Shown here piece after piece: positions 1-8,700 of a stretch of DNA of 64,000 nt; within the stretch, counting starts at the first letter, position 1; every line of letters begins with the position of its first letter. A program made the position numbers and the translations under genes. The notes beneath the pieces are model-generated. The model saw only the letters and a list, made by a program, of their open reading frames with translations, was not told the origin of the DNA and ran no database searches. The stretch comes from Alistipes sp. GTDB taxonomy: Bacteria; Bacteroidota; Bacteroidia; Bacteroidales; Rikenellaceae. Location of the stretch: positions 62,001 to 126,000 of the forward strand of contig JAFQCA010000025.1 of assembly GCA_017399485.1 (NCBI GenBank), in the 5' to 3' direction.

Positions 1-2
1 TG

Positions 3-50
3 GCCGATTTCGTAGAACTTACAAATTGGGTAGAAGCAAATAAAAAATAG
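3..50 (+). CDS. 3' end of an unidentified gene (partial)
   Basis: The window opens inside an open frame that gives a short C-terminus ending in VEANKK and stops with TAG at 48-50. A strong intrinsic terminator begins inside the last codons, which supports a real gene end. The sequence is too short to identify the protein. Confidence 0.6.
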   Translation, partial: ADFVELTNWVEANKK

Positions 51-73
51 CAGATTTTTCTGCTATTTTTTTT
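42..73 (+). terminator. Intrinsic terminator
   Basis: A perfect stem AATAGCAGA / TCTGCTATT with a four-T loop is followed by a run of T. The A-run before the stem means it can also act on the minus strand, for the M16 peptidase operon ending at 104. Confidence 0.8.
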
Positions 74-103
74 GTTTGAGCACACTGCCGAGTATCCGCT
101 CTG

Positions 104-1366
104 TTAATTAAAATCACCAACAACTACTTTTACCAAGTCTTCTGCTGCGAGATAGCGTTGTGCCAAATCGCGCAACTCTTCGGGTGTTGTGGCGCGTATG
201 CGTTGCAGGTGCTCTTGGATATGAGAGTTGTCGAATCCGCATAGTATATTCTCTGTCGTCACATCGGCAATGCCGAATGGCCCATCCAATATTCGCATTA
301 ACTCTCCTGCCATAATGTTTTTCACCAAAGCCAACTCCTGCTCCGATACTTTGTCGTTCTGTAGTTGTTCTATCTCTAAAGCGATTTGTTGCAAGGCATC
401 CTCCGTAACCTCCGAGCCAACTTGTGTGGCGAGTGCAAGGTAACCTGTATGTTGAAAATTAACCATCGCACAGAATGCTCCGTAGGTATATCCGTGTTGC
501 TCTCGCAAATTTTGCATCAGTCGAGAACCGAAATAGCCTCCTAACACCGTAGATAGCACCTGCATAGGAATAAAATCCTCGTGTGTACGCGGGAATAGCA
601 ATCGTCCCATACGAATAGATGATTGTACGGCTCCATCGTGCTGATGACGTACATTGTGGATGGTCTCAAACGGGGGCAATGAAATAGTTTGAGTGTTGCC
701 TGCGGAATGGAGTTCCGATGCTATTGATTCTATGCGAGCCAATACTTCGGGGTTTATATTGCCGCTACATACAACTATGCAATTCTCTGCCGTATAGCAT
801 CTTTTGTAGTGCTCTGCGATATTTTCCCGAGAGAGAGTGTCGTAAGCCTCCTCGCTGTATGATACTCCGTATGGATGGCTCTTTCCGAATATGGCGTTTG
901 CGAATTTTTCGCGTGCTATGGTCTCAACCTTGCGGCGTTCTATGGCAAGTTGTTGTTTGCGTTTTGCTCTATATGTGTCAATCTCTTCGGCTGGGAATGT
1001 GGGGTGCAGTATGACCTGCTCGATTACCTCTGCCGTCTGCATAAAGAACTTGGACAACGAACAAAACGTGATGTATGAATAATCACGGTCTATATTTATG
1101 TCAAAGTATGAACCGAAATAGTCCAATCGCTCGGCTATTTGCTGTGATGTGAGAGCCGCAGTTCCTTCGGCCAACATATTTGCTGTCGCCGATGCAGTAA
1201 AGGGGTGGAGTTGTGTTATTGTGCCTGCGTGAAATACAAACGACAGACGAACAACCTCATACTCCGGGCAGTTTATTGCATATATCTTTGTGCCGTTTGC
1301 TACCTTGTGGCATACGGCTGCAGGCATATCTATACTCGATGGTGTTGTCAATGGTGGCTGTTTCAT
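104..1366 (-). CDS. M16 family peptidase, catalytically inactive partner subunit
   Basis: A 420-residue protein with the two-domain M16 (insulinase/processing-peptidase) fold. It has no HxxEH zinc site in the N-terminal half. It keeps the substrate-binding R...Y element (LREQHGYTYG, about residues 289-298) that is typical of the non-catalytic member of M16B heterodimers. The start codon overlaps the stop of the upstream active subunit by 4 bp (ATGA), so the two are translationally coupled and probably made in equal amounts. No signal peptide is evident. By family knowledge the pair should form a clamshell zinc peptidase that degrades short peptides; the substrate is unknown. Confidence 0.9.
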   Translation of the reverse strand: MKQPPLTTPSSIDMPAAVCHKVANGTKIYAINCPEYEVVRLSFVFHAGTITQLHPFTASATANMLAEGTAALTSQQIAERLDYFGSYFDINIDRDYSYITFCSLSKFFMQTAEVIEQVILHPTFPAEEIDTYRAKRKQQLAIERRKVETIAREKFANAIFGKSHPYGVSYSEEAYDTLSRENIAEHYKRCYTAENCIVVCSGNINPEVLARIESIASELHSAGNTQTISLPPFETIHNVRHQHDGAVQSSIRMGRLLFPRTHEDFIPMQVLSTVLGGYFGSRLMQNLREQHGYTYGAFCAMVNFQHTGYLALATQVGSEVTEDALQQIALEIEQLQNDKVSEQELALVKNIMAGELMRILDGPFGIADVTTENILCGFDNSHIQEHLQRIRATTPEELRDLAQRYLAAEDLVKVVVGDFN

Positions 1367-2601
1367 CTCTTTGCGCGATAAATTAATGTTGAGGAGTTCT
1401 CTTTGCAGAATATGCGTGAGGCAAAATCTGAGATGTCGCCAGATGTTAGCGAACGATAAATATCCACTTCACGATTGATGAGTGATAGGTCGCCAATCAT
1501 TTCGTAATAGCCCAAATTCATTGCCTTATTCATCACGTTCAACTCTCCGAATAGCGTGTTTGCCTCAAATTTGTTTTTTACCTTCTCCAACTCGTAGTCC
1601 GATATGTTGTTTTGCTGTAAATCAGCCATTTCAGCCCATAGAGCCTCTTCGGCTTCGGCCTCTGAGGTGGAGGGTAATAATTGACCTGTAAATACAAATA
1701 ATCCGCAATCTACATCGCCCGTGATATACGCATTTACCGATGCAAACAGTCGCTTGTTTTTGATTAGATGTTCGTATAGTCGAGCCGAATCACCTCCAGC
1801 CAATATATCGGATGTAATATCGCCCAAGAAGAAGTCGCGCGATAGTCTGTTGCCCATCTTGAATGCTATGGTAATCGTTGTGGCTGGTACGTCGCGTTCA
1901 ACTTCTTGACGTCGCGCCTCGTTCTGTGTTGGCTCAGCAGGAATTGACGGGATGTCGTGTTTGTGGTCTTCGATGCCTCCAAACCACTTCTCGGCAAGCG
2001 CAAAAAACTCCTCTTCGGCCATATCTCCCGAAAATGACAATATGGCGTTTGACGGATGATAGAATGTGCGGTAGAAATTGTGTATCTCCTCAGCCGATGC
2101 CTGCTCGATATGTTCGGGCGAGAGTCCTATTGTTGCCCAACGGTAGGGGTGTTGCTTGTATGCCAATGCTCGCAGCAACATATTTGCATCTCCGTAAGGC
2201 TGATTCAGATAACGCTGACGAAACTCCTCAATGACGACACGTTTTTCGATTTTGCACGCTTCTTCACTCAGGTTTAGCCCTGTCATACGGTCACTCTCCA
2301 GCCAAAGAGCAGTCTCGATGTTGGCTATCGGAAGGGTGATGTAGAAATCGGTATAATCGTTGTTGGTAAAAGCGTTGTTCTCTCCACAAGCCATCTGTAC
2401 GGGAGTGTCGAAGTCGGGTATCTGATGTGTGCCGCGAAACATTAAATGCTCAAACAGATGGGCAAGCCCCGTACGATTAGGATTTTCGTTGCGGGCTCCT
2501 ACTTTATAGAGAATATTGACGGCAGCCATACGTGATGTTTTGTCGCGGTTGGCAATAACCGATAATCCGTTTGCTAAAATGGTTTTCTTGTATGTAATCA
2601 T
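1363..2601 (-). CDS. M16 family zinc metallopeptidase, active subunit
   Basis: A 412-residue M16 peptidase with the inverted zinc motif HLFEH at about residues 48-52 and the expected downstream acidic residues (ESDRM, KRVVIEEF). It is the first gene of a two-gene operon with the inactive subunit and overlaps it by 4 bp. No clear signal peptide, so it is probably cytoplasmic, as for many bacterial two-subunit M16B enzymes. A TATTTTTG box lies about 35 bp upstream at 2644-2637 on the minus strand and could be its promoter, although its -33 element is poor. Confidence 0.93.
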   Translation of the reverse strand: MITYKKTILANGLSVIANRDKTSRMAAVNILYKVGARNENPNRTGLAHLFEHLMFRGTHQIPDFDTPVQMACGENNAFTNNDYTDFYITLPIANIETALWLESDRMTGLNLSEEACKIEKRVVIEEFRQRYLNQPYGDANMLLRALAYKQHPYRWATIGLSPEHIEQASAEEIHNFYRTFYHPSNAILSFSGDMAEEEFFALAEKWFGGIEDHKHDIPSIPAEPTQNEARRQEVERDVPATTITIAFKMGNRLSRDFFLGDITSDILAGGDSARLYEHLIKNKRLFASVNAYITGDVDCGLFVFTGQLLPSTSEAEAEEALWAEMADLQQNNISDYELEKVKNKFEANTLFGELNVMNKAMNLGYYEMIGDLSLINREVDIYRSLTSGDISDFASRIFCKENSSTLIYRAKR

Positions 2602-2861
2602 AACCTTGTTCTCGGCGGTTCAATTTGCCGCTGGTGCAAAAATATTCATTTTTTGTAAAAGAGCAGATTTTTTATTGTAAGAAAATTCTTTTGGCTCAAT
2701 GTAAAGTCGCTATCTGCGATGAATAATATTTGTTAAAATATTAACACTAAAAAAACTATGAACTTTTGCGAGAAATTTATAACTTTGCCAAAATTTGCGG
2801 AGAAAATCTCCCCTGATGCAGGAAATTAACACAAAAATTCATAAATAAAATTACTTTCACT

Positions 2862-5800
2862 ATGTCAGAAAAGAAATTTATCACTTGTGATGGTAACTAT
2901 GCAGCAGCGCATATCGCCTACAAATTTTCAGAGGTGGCTGCTATCTATCCCATCACTCCATCATCAACGATGGCCGAGTATGTTGACGAGTGGGCAGCAC
3001 AGGGCCAGAAGAATATGTTTGGCGAGACTGTCAAGGTCGTAGAGATGCAGTCTGAGGCAGGTGCGGCAGGTGCCGTTCACGGTTCATTGCAGAGTGGTGC
3101 ATTGACCTCTACGTTTACAGCATCACAGGGTTTGTTGTTGATGATTCCCAATATGTACAAGATTGCCGGAGAGTTGCTTCCCGGTGTATTCCACGTATCG
3201 GCACGTGCTTTGGCTGCACAATCATTGTCAATCTTTGGTGACCATCAGGACGTAATGGCTACTCGCCAGACAGGCTTTGCTATGTTGGCAACATCATCTG
3301 TTCAGGAGGTTATGGATTTGGCGGGTGTTGCTCACATCGTAGCATTGAAGGCTCGCGTTCCTTTCTTGCATTTCTTTGACGGTTTCCGTACATCACACGA
3401 GATTCAGAAGGTTGAGATTATCGATGACGCATCATTGACATCTTTGCTTGACCGCGACGCATTGAAGGCTTTCCGTGCCGCTGCGTTGAACCCCGCACAC
3501 CCTGTAACTCGTGGTACAGCACAAAACCCCGATATCTATTTCCAGACTCGTGAGGCTTCTAATAAGTTCTACAACGCTGTGCCTGATATGGTAGCCGAGA
3601 CTATGGCGAAGATTTCGGAGATTACAGGCCGTTGCTACAAGCCTTTCACATATTATGGTGCTGAGGACGCCGAGAACGTTATCGTTGCTATGGGCTCTGT
3701 AACAGAGACTATCAAGGAGACTATCGACTATTTGGCAACTCAGGGCAAGAAGGTTGGTCTTATCACAGTTCACCTCTATCGTCCTTTCTCAGAGAAGTAT
3801 TTCTTCCAGGCAGTACCTGCGACAGTTAAGCGCGTATGCGTTTTGGACCGCACAAAGGAGCCCGGAGCAAATGGCGAGCCTTTGTATCTTGACGTAAAGG
3901 ATATGTTCTATGGCAAGGAGAACCAGCCTTTGGTAATCGGAGGTCGTTACGGTCTCTCTTCAAAGGATACTACACCTGCACAGATTTTGGCCGTTGTAGA
4001 GAATTTGTTTGCCGCAGAGCCCAAGAATCACTTTACTGTAGGTATCAATGACGATGTAACTAATCTCTCATTGCCCGTAGGTGAGGAGGTTGCTTTGGCT
4101 AAAGAGGGTACTTTCGAGGCTTTGTTCTTCGGATTGGGAGCCGACGGTACTGTTGGTGCAAACAAGAACTCAATTAAGATTATTGGTGGCTCAACAGATA
4201 AGTATTGCCAGGCATATTTCTCTTATGACTCAAAGAAATCTGGCGGTTACACATCATCGCACTTGCGTTTCGGCGACAGCCCGATTCGTTCACCCTATTT
4301 GGTTACAACTCCCGACTTCGTGGCTTGCCACGTTCCTTCGTATGTCGATAAATATGATGTGTTGAAGGGCTTGAAGAAGGGTGGCTCATTCTTGTTGAAC
4401 TCTGTTCACGATGCCGCAACTACTTGCGCTACTTTGCCCGACCATATGAAGGCGTATTTGGCAAAGAACAATATCAACTTCTATGTTATCAATGCTACGA
4501 AGATTGCTGCCGAGTTGGGCTTGGGTAACCGCACCAACACTATTATGCAGTCTGCATTCTTTAAGATTGCCAATGTGATTCCTTTCGAGAAGGCTGTAGA
4601 GGAGATGAAGAAGGCTATCTTGAAGTCTTATGGCAAGAAGGGTGAGGATATCGTAAATATGAACTACGCTGCTGTTGATGCAGGTGGCAATGCAGTAGAG
4701 AAGGTTGAGGTTCCTGCTGAGTGGGCATCTATCGAGGTTAAGGCTGCTGCTGCAGTAGTAGATATGTCACGTCCTGAGTTTGTTCGCAACGTTGTAGACC
4801 CCATCAATGCGTTGAAGGGTGATGACCTCCCCGTATCGGCGTTCAATGGTCGCGAGGATGGTACTTGGGATAACGGTACTGCTGCCTACGAGAAGCGTGG
4901 TATCGCAGTTAATGTTCCTGAGTGGAATGTAGATAACTGTATCCAGTGTAACCAGTGTTCTTATGTTTGTCCTCACGCTGCTATCCGTCCGTTCCTCGCA
5001 ACTGAGGAGGAGGCTGCTGCAAGTGGTTTGGCTTGGAAGCAGGGCTTGGGTGAGACTAAGGCTTATAAGTTCCGTATTCAGGTATCTCCGTTGGATTGTA
5101 CAGGCTGCGGTAACTGTGTCGATGTATGTCCTTCTAAGACCAAGGCTTTGGTTATGAAGCCTCTTGAGTCACAGATGGCTGAGGCCGAGAATTGGAATGC
5201 CGTAATCAAGAATGTAGGTTACAAGCAGGTTGTAGATAAGACCAAGACAGTTAAGAATTCACAGTTCGCACAGCCTTTGTTTGAGTTCTCAGGTGCTTGT
5301 GCTGGTTGTGGTGAGACTCCTTATATCAAGACTATCACTCAACTCTTTGGTGACAAGATGATGGTTGCCAACGCAACAGGTTGTACCTCTATCTATTCAG
5401 GTTCAGCCCCCTCAACTCCGTATTGCACAAACGAGAAGGGTCAAGGTCCTGCTTGGGCTAACTCACTCTTCGAGGATAATGCAGAGTTTGGTTTGGGTAT
5501 GCACGTAGGTGTTGAGAAGTTGCGTGACCGTGTTCAGGCTTATATGGAGAAGGCTATTGCCGAGTGCGAGAAGTGTTCTGATGAGTTGAAGGCGACAATG
5601 AAGGAGTGGATTGAGAATCGTGGCTCATCTGCTAAGTCTGCTGAGGTTTCAGAGCGTCTTATTCCTATGATGGAGGCTTGTGGCTGTGATGCTTGCCAGA
5701 AGATTCTTGAGATGAAGGATTGGCTCGTTAAGAAGTCTCAGTGGATTATCGGTGGTGACGGTTGGGGTTATGACATCGGTTTCGGTGGCGTAGACCACGT

Positions 5801-6389
5801 GTTGGCATCGGGTATGGATGTAAATATCCTGGTTGTTGATACTGAGGTATATTCAAATACAGGAGGTCAGTCATCAAAATCTACTCCCGTAGGTGCTGTT
5901 GCCAAGTTTGCATCAAGCGGTAAGCGTATTCGTAAGAAGGATTTGGGTGCTATTGCTATGACTTATGGCTATGTATATGTTGCACAGGTATCTATTGGCG
6001 CTTCACAGAACCAGCTCCTCAATGTGTTGAAGGAGGCTGAGGCATATCCCGGTCCGTCACTTGTAATCGCTTACGCACCTTGTATCAACCACGGTATCAA
6101 GGGCGGTATGACTCGTACGCAGACTGTAGGTAAGCAGGCTGTAGAGTGTGGTTACTGGCACTTGTGGCACTACAATCCTCAGTTGGAGGAGCAGGGCAAG
6201 AATCCTTTCGTTATGGATTCAAAGGAGCCCGATTGGTCGAAGTTCCGCGACTTCTTGATGAAGGAGGTTCGTTATACTTCGCTCCAGAAGTCATTCCCCG
6301 CAGAGGCCGAGGAGTTGTTCCAGGCAGCCGAGGAGAATGCAAAGTGGCGTTACAACTCATACCAGCGTTTGGCAAAGTTGGAGTATTAA
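2862..6389 (+). CDS. nifJ: Pyruvate:ferredoxin (flavodoxin) oxidoreductase
   Basis: A single-chain 1175-residue PFOR, the usual full length. It oxidises pyruvate and CoA to acetyl-CoA and CO2 and passes electrons to ferredoxin. Visible in order: the pyruvate-binding domain starting YPITPSSTMAE; the gamma and domain-III regions; two [4Fe-4S] motifs, CIQCNQCSYVC at about 693-703 and CTGCGNCVDVC at about 746-756; and the TPP domain with CAGCGE near 812 and GDGWGYDIGFGG near 966. The gene is monocistronic, with a TAACTTTG promoter box at 2780-2787 (the -33 element is weak) and a strong terminator after the stop. Its codon use is uniform and looks like that of a highly expressed gene. This is a central enzyme of anaerobic fermentation. 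Confidence 0.97.
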   Translation: MSEKKFITCDGNYAAAHIAYKFSEVAAIYPITPSSTMAEYVDEWAAQGQKNMFGETVKVVEMQSEAGAAGAVHGSLQSGALTSTFTASQGLLLMIPNMYKIAGELLPGVFHVSARALAAQSLSIFGDHQDVMATRQTGFAMLATSSVQEVMDLAGVAHIVALKARVPFLHFFDGFRTSHEIQKVEIIDDASLTSLLDRDALKAFRAAALNPAHPVTRGTAQNPDIYFQTREASNKFYNAVPDMVAETMAKISEITGRCYKPFTYYGAEDAENVIVAMGSVTETIKETIDYLATQGKKVGLITVHLYRPFSEKYFFQAVPATVKRVCVLDRTKEPGANGEPLYLDVKDMFYGKENQPLVIGGRYGLSSKDTTPAQILAVVENLFAAEPKNHFTVGINDDVTNLSLPVGEEVALAKEGTFEALFFGLGADGTVGANKNSIKIIGGSTDKYCQAYFSYDSKKSGGYTSSHLRFGDSPIRSPYLVTTPDFVACHVPSYVDKYDVLKGLKKGGSFLLNSVHDAATTCATLPDHMKAYLAKNNINFYVINATKIAAELGLGNRTNTIMQSAFFKIANVIPFEKAVEEMKKAILKSYGKKGEDIVNMNYAAVDAGGNAVEKVEVPAEWASIEVKAAAAVVDMSRPEFVRNVVDPINALKGDDLPVSAFNGREDGTWDNGTAAYEKRGIAVNVPEWNVDNCIQCNQCSYVCPHAAIRPFLATEEEAAASGLAWKQGLGETKAYKFRIQVSPLDCTGCGNCVDVCPSKTKALVMKPLESQMAEAENWNAVIKNVGYKQVVDKTKTVKNSQFAQPLFEFSGACAGCGETPYIKTITQLFGDKMMVANATGCTSIYSGSAPSTPYCTNEKGQGPAWANSLFEDNAEFGLGMHVGVEKLRDRVQAYMEKAIAECEKCSDELKATMKEWIENRGSSAKSAEVSERLIPMMEACGCDACQKILEMKDWLVKKSQWIIGGDGWGYDIGFGGVDHVLASGMDVNILVVDTEVYSNTGGQSSKSTPVGAVAKFASSGKRIRKKDLGAIAMTYGYVYVAQVSIGASQNQLLNVLKEAEAYPGPSLVIAYAPCINHGIKGGMTRTQTVGKQAVECGYWHLWHYNPQLEEQGKNPFVMDSKEPDWSKFRDFLMKEVRYTSLQKSFPAEAEELFQAAEENAKWRYNSYQRLAKLEY

Positions 6390-6411
6390 TTTGATTAATA
6401 TTCATATACAG

Positions 6412-6445
6412 AAAGCCCCGAACCTCTTGCGGTTCGGGGCTTTTT
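6412..6445 (+). terminator. Intrinsic terminator of the PFOR gene
   Basis: A 13-bp stem AAAGCCCCGAACC / GGTTCGGGGCTTT with a six-base loop, followed by T residues, starting 23 bp after the nifJ stop. Confidence 0.88.
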
Positions 6446-6723
6446 AATTACCTTATATAAATAATGGTAATTATATGCCAAATTACACAACCGTAGGTTG
6501 TACCTCATTCGGAGCCTTGAAAAGGCGACCAAAGCCCCTGCCTGAGGCGGGGGTTGGGGGTGGGTCAGACTTGTAAATGCGGCTAAAAGCCGCAACGTAG
6601 GCTTAAAGAAGCAAAACGCCTTAATAGTAGTGTAATATTCTATGTAAGCACCTAAATAATAAAATGGCTATCGTGCATCGCATTGCAGATAGCCACTATT
6701 TTATTCTGGGGCTTATACGTTTC
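6446..6723. other. Intergenic region with GC-rich hairpins, no gene
   Basis: I see no credible coding frame here. From about 6490 to 6600 the base composition changes to GC-rich, with a hairpin CCCCTGCC/GGCGGGG around 6534-6552 followed by GGTTGGGGGTGGG, and a second hairpin GCGGC-TAAAA-GCCGC near 6579-6593. It looks like a degenerate intergenic repeat, but the second copy needed to prove that is not in the window. Confidence 0.45.
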
Positions 6724-7923
6724 TTATTCTACATACAATACCAGACCCTTCAGATACTCACCTTCGGGATGATAGATGTTGATGGGGTGGTCGGCAGGTT
6801 GCGTCAGTTGATGCAATATGCGCACCTTGCGGCCTGCGATGGCAGCAGCCGAGAACACAGTTGTGCGGAACAACTCTTTGCTTACGGCCTGCGAACACGA
6901 GAATGTAAACAATATTCCGCCACTCTTGATTTGCGATAAAGCCCTTGCGTTTATTCTCTTGTATCCCTGCATAGCATTCCCCAAAACTTTATGGTGCTTG
7001 GCAAATGCGGGAGGGTCGAGAATGATTAAGTCATATTTATCACCAATCTGCTTGATATACTCAACGGCATCGGCTGCAACAGCCTTATGGGGTACACTCT
7101 CTCCGAAGTTAAGTCGCATATTCTCGTCGGCCAACTTCACTGCGCGCTCTGATGCATCTACCGAACATACCTCTACGGCGCCTCCAGCGGCAGCATATAC
7201 CGAGAAACCGCCCGTATAACAGAATGTGTTGAGTACGGTACGCCCCTTTGCATAATGTTTCACCAATTCACGGTTGTAACGTTGGTCAAGGAAAAAGCCT
7301 GTCTTCTGGCCCTCCTCCCAATTAACCATAAATTTTTGACCATTTTCCAATACGACGTGTGATTTCTTGTTGCTATGTCCCCATATATATCCATCTACGG
7401 CATTCAGACCTGCCTTGAAAGGAACGGTTTGTGAACTCTTGTCATATATGGCGGTCAATTTTTCTCCATACGTATTGCGTAAAGCCTCCGCAATAGCCAT
7501 ACGCGAGAGATACATACCCACCGAATGACACTGTACAACTGCTGTTTTGTCATATATATCCACAACCAAACCCGGCAATGAGTCTCCCTCACCGTGAATC
7601 AAACGGTAACAGGTTGTCTGTTCGTTGTCGGTAAGATTCAACGTGCGACGTACATCGTAGGCTACGGCTATCTTCTTATTCCACCACTCTTGGTTAATCT
7701 CCTCCTGCTCGAACGTAAGGACTCTTACCGCGATAGAGCCAATCTGGTAGTGACCGCGAGCAATAAAGTCGCCTTGCTTGGTATATACATCGACAATTTC
7801 CCCCTCTTTTATCTCATCCTCGCGGCTCTTTATGCGCTCTATTGCACCCGAAAAAATCCACGGATGACGACGCAAGAGCGACTCCTCTTTGCCACGACGA
7901 AGATATATCTGTGTCTTTATCAT
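6724..7923 (-). CDS. rlmI: RlmI-type 23S rRNA (cytosine-5) methyltransferase
   Basis: A 399-residue class I SAM-dependent methyltransferase. It has an N-terminal PUA domain (about 1-80; RRHPWIFSGAI), the EEG-QKTGFFLDQR block near 205-220, the SAM-binding stretch VLNTFCYTGGFSVYAA near 231-246, and the catalytic LDPPAFAK motif near 301-308. This order matches RlmI, which makes m5C1962 in 23S rRNA. It is the last gene of a minus-strand operon recQ / RNase D-like / rlmI, and its start overlaps the stop of the preceding gene by 4 bp. Related methyltransferases such as RlmK share the fold, so the exact target base is inferred. Confidence 0.88.
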   Translation of the reverse strand: MIKTQIYLRRGKEESLLRRHPWIFSGAIERIKSREDEIKEGEIVDVYTKQGDFIARGHYQIGSIAVRVLTFEQEEINQEWWNKKIAVAYDVRRTLNLTDNEQTTCYRLIHGEGDSLPGLVVDIYDKTAVVQCHSVGMYLSRMAIAEALRNTYGEKLTAIYDKSSQTVPFKAGLNAVDGYIWGHSNKKSHVVLENGQKFMVNWEEGQKTGFFLDQRYNRELVKHYAKGRTVLNTFCYTGGFSVYAAAGGAVEVCSVDASERAVKLADENMRLNFGESVPHKAVAADAVEYIKQIGDKYDLIILDPPAFAKHHKVLGNAMQGYKRINARALSQIKSGGILFTFSCSQAVSKELFRTTVFSAAAIAGRKVRILHQLTQPADHPINIYHPEGEYLKGLVLYVE

Positions 7924-8675
7924 ATCTTAATGCTAATACTCGGTTTATCTTCTCGTTTATGTCTGAATCTACGTTTTGGTTTCCCTCTATATTCGTTTTT
8001 CGAGGTCTCCTGTTTTGTGTTGTCTGATGTTTTTGTGGGTTTTGTTTTAATCGTAGGCTGCACTGATATGGTCTTAATCTCTACATTTTGAGAGGTAGGC
8101 TCGGTAGCCATCAATTTGTCGTATATGCTTATGCAAACCCACGCATCTGTTGCAGCATACATCTGTTGTTGAGGAGTCAGTTTCCCGGCCTCCCAGTTGC
8201 TCAAACGTTGTGCTTTCGATACTCTTTGTCCCAAAACTATAGCCGACAATTTACGCAGACTCTTCTCCTCAATTCCCCAGCGACAGGCTATCTGCTGCAA
8301 ATCCACGAATCCTCTCTCGTTGAAGTGGCGCAAGGCGTGTAATGAACGTATGTCGCCTGCTACATCTGCTCCGATTTTGATGATATCGGGGTTACTCAAA
8401 ATCTTCAGGATGGAGTTGTGTAACTTCATACGGCATAAGCGAATCAGATAACACCTTTTGCGCGTAGATAGTTGTAATAGAGCAACTTTGTTGGTTATGC
8501 CTGCCTTGAATGATGGGCGTGTTTCGGTATCAAAGCCTATAATTTTCTGAGCCGACAAATCGCGACAAACATCTTTTATCTGCTCGTCACGCTCTACCAC
8601 TACAATCTCGCCATCGAAGTGTGCCGAGTTGAGTGCAGCAGTCTGCTCATTGCTTATAGTTGCTTGAAATACCAT
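7920..8675 (-). CDS. RNase D-like 3'-5' exonuclease domain protein
   Basis: A 251-residue protein with a single DEDDy exonuclease domain. Exo I has D49 and E51 (IIGFDTETRP), Exo II is around GADVAGDI, and Exo III has a Y...D pair in MYAATDAWV. It lacks the HRDC domains of true RNase D. The C-terminal tail, from about residue 205, is low-complexity and very basic (KTKPTKTS, then RGKPKRRFRHKRED), which suggests nucleic-acid contact. It lies 25 bp after recQ and overlaps rlmI by 4 bp, so it is co-transcribed with both. A role in RNA 3'-end trimming or repair is inferred from the fold. Confidence 0.88.
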   Translation of the reverse strand: MVFQATISNEQTAALNSAHFDGEIVVVERDEQIKDVCRDLSAQKIIGFDTETRPSFKAGITNKVALLQLSTRKRCYLIRLCRMKLHNSILKILSNPDIIKIGADVAGDIRSLHALRHFNERGFVDLQQIACRWGIEEKSLRKLSAIVLGQRVSKAQRLSNWEAGKLTPQQQMYAATDAWVCISIYDKLMATEPTSQNVEIKTISVQPTIKTKPTKTSDNTKQETSKNEYRGKPKRRFRHKREDKPSISIKI

Positions 8676-8700
8676 ACTCTCAATTATTCAAACTGCAAAG

